Below are positions 13,621-14,379 of a stretch of DNA of 14,379 nt, piece by piece (position 1 is the first letter of the stretch; the number at the start of each line of letters is the position of its first letter). Under the pieces are notes generated by a model. It worked only from the letters and a program-made list of their open reading frames with translations. It had not been told where the DNA came from and did not search any database. The position numbers and the translations under genes are program-made. Origin of the DNA: Nanobdellota archaeon (GTDB lineage: Archaea > Nanobdellota > Nanobdellia > Woesearchaeales > JAHJBD01); the NCBI GenBank assembly GCA_018813725.1, contig JAHJBD010000175.1, positions 1 to 14,379 of the forward strand. Direction: 5' to 3'.

Positions 13621-13628
13621 TATTTATA
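13621..13628 (-). promoter_or_regulatory. TATA box for the 123-aa membrane protein
   Basis: TATAAATA on the coding strand, centred 27.5 bases from the ATG at 13597, within an AT-only run. It lies just after the stop of the DEAD-box helicase gene, so this gene has its own promoter. Confidence 0.55.
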
Positions 13629-13646
13629 ATTTACGATTAGAATGGT

Positions 13647-14379
13647 CTATCTTCTTTTAGGACGATGGTTAAACCTATTTCCTGACCTATTTGAGAACGG
13701 TCGTCTTGTTGCTGAGTTAGACCTATGAAATGATCTCTTTGGTGGCGGTTTAGCAGCTGCACCAATTGCGTTCTTGGCGGTTTCTGAGTGAAAGGAGTGG
13801 TCCATAACTTCGATCCTTTGCCTGATCAATCTTTCAATATCCCTGAGAAAATCTCTCTCATCAGCTGAGCAGAATGAAAAAGCGGTTCCTTCTGCGCCTG
13901 CCCTAGCAGTTCTTCCTATCCTATGGACATAGCTTTGCGGCTCGTTTGGAAGCTCAAAATTTATGACATGGGAAATGTTATCTATGTCTATCCCTCTTGC
14001 AGCGATGTCAGTTGCAACCAACACCTTGATCTTGCCTGCCTTAAAATCTTGGATCGCCTTAGTCCTTGCACCTTGTGACTTATTGCCGTGGATGGCGTCA
14101 GAACGGATATTATGCTTGCAAAGGAACAATGCCAGCTTGTTTGCCTTGTGCTTTGTTCGGGTGAATATCAGAACGCTTGTAAGGTGCTCGTGCTGCAAAA
14201 GTTCCAATAACAGTTTTTCTTTTGAAGACTGGTCAACAAAAAAGATATACTGTTTAACCATCTCCACTGTTGTCGCCTGCGGCGCTACTGCAACATGGAT
14301 AGGGTCTTTAAGCAGGCTTTTAGCAAGCTCATTGACCTGTGGAGACATTGTTGCTGAGAAAAACAAAGATTGTCTTTTA
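13647..14379 (-). CDS. DEAD-box RNA helicase, C-terminal part (runs off the right edge)
   Basis: The frame is open to the window edge, so the N-terminal domain with motifs I and II is missing only because the window ends. Visible: motif III as SLFFSATM at the edge, SVLIFTRTKHKANKLA (motif IV), HGNKSQGAR, VLVATDIAARGIDI (motif V) and HRIGRTARAGAEG (motif VI). This is a complete RecA-like domain 2 of an ATP-dependent RNA helicase. The TTVEMVKQYIFFVDQSSKEKLLLELL linker and the overall pattern recall bacterial RhlE-type enzymes, so bacterial origin is possible but unproven. The last 40 residues (PPPKRSFHRSNSATRRPFSNRSGNRFNHRPKRR and before) are a disordered Arg/Ser/Asn-rich RNA-binding tail. Roles in ribosome assembly or mRNA remodelling are usual for the family. 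Confidence 0.93.
   Translation of the reverse strand, partial: KRQSLFFSATMSPQVNELAKSLLKDPIHVAVAPQATTVEMVKQYIFFVDQSSKEKLLLELLQHEHLTSVLIFTRTKHKANKLALFLCKHNIRSDAIHGNKSQGARTKAIQDFKAGKIKVLVATDIAARGIDIDNISHVINFELPNEPQSYVHRIGRTARAGAEGTAFSFCSADERDFLRDIERLIRQRIEVMDHSFHSETAKNAIGAAAKPPPKRSFHRSNSATRRPFSNRSGNRFNHRPKRR

Overview
The window looks archaeal, most likely from a small-genome, AT-rich lineage of the DPANN type (Woesearchaeota/Pacearchaeota-like). The domain assignment is firm; the lineage is inference. It rests on ribosomal proteins S19e, L39e and L31e, which bacteria lack, an archaeal Cbf5 pseudouridine synthase, a DUF357 protein, an Lhr-type helicase, and TATA boxes about 26-27 bases upstream of many start codons. 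No rRNA, tRNA, CRISPR array or insertion sequence was found.

Layout. Bases 1-228 hold the end of a DUF357 gene, which meets an unrecognised minus-strand gene (225-755) tail to tail with overlapping stop codons. Next on the minus strand come cbf5 (806-1750) and a ribosomal-protein cluster read rps19e, rpl39e, a small unknown ORF, rpl31e (3374 down to 1782). The S19e and L31e proteins both carry long lysine/glutamate-rich C-terminal tails. A 98-base divergent promoter region separates this cluster from lhr (3473-6061). A 371-base stretch without a gene precedes a tight three-gene plus-strand operon (6433-8866): pyruvoyl-dependent arginine decarboxylase, agmatinase-family ureohydrolase and a deoxyhypusine-synthase-family protein, joined by two ATGA stop/start overlaps.

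Bases 8869-14379 are a patchwork of mostly single genes: a conserved membrane protein, a protein with a SirB1/transglutaminase-like pattern, a four-helix membrane protein, a protein with a C-terminal J-domain, a radical SAM protein, a single-domain EamA transporter, another small membrane protein, and the C-terminal part of a DEAD-box RNA helicase that runs off the right edge.

How the genes fit together. The left half is mainly translation and RNA machinery (S19e, L39e, L31e, Cbf5, and Lhr as a nucleic-acid helicase). The central operon takes arginine to agmatine and then putrescine, and ends in an aminobutyl-transfer enzyme, so it makes polyamines and/or modifies translation factor aIF5A. 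The last enzyme has a bacterial-like active-site region rather than the canonical His-His motif, so its product (deoxyhypusine or homospermidine) is open. Transcription signals are very regular: nine genes have a TATA-like box centred 24.5-27.5 bases from the start codon, which implies leaderless mRNAs. Two genes appear to have leaders of only about 10-15 bases made almost entirely of a Shine-Dalgarno sequence. The S19e cluster appears to have a longer leader with a GNRA-type hairpin.
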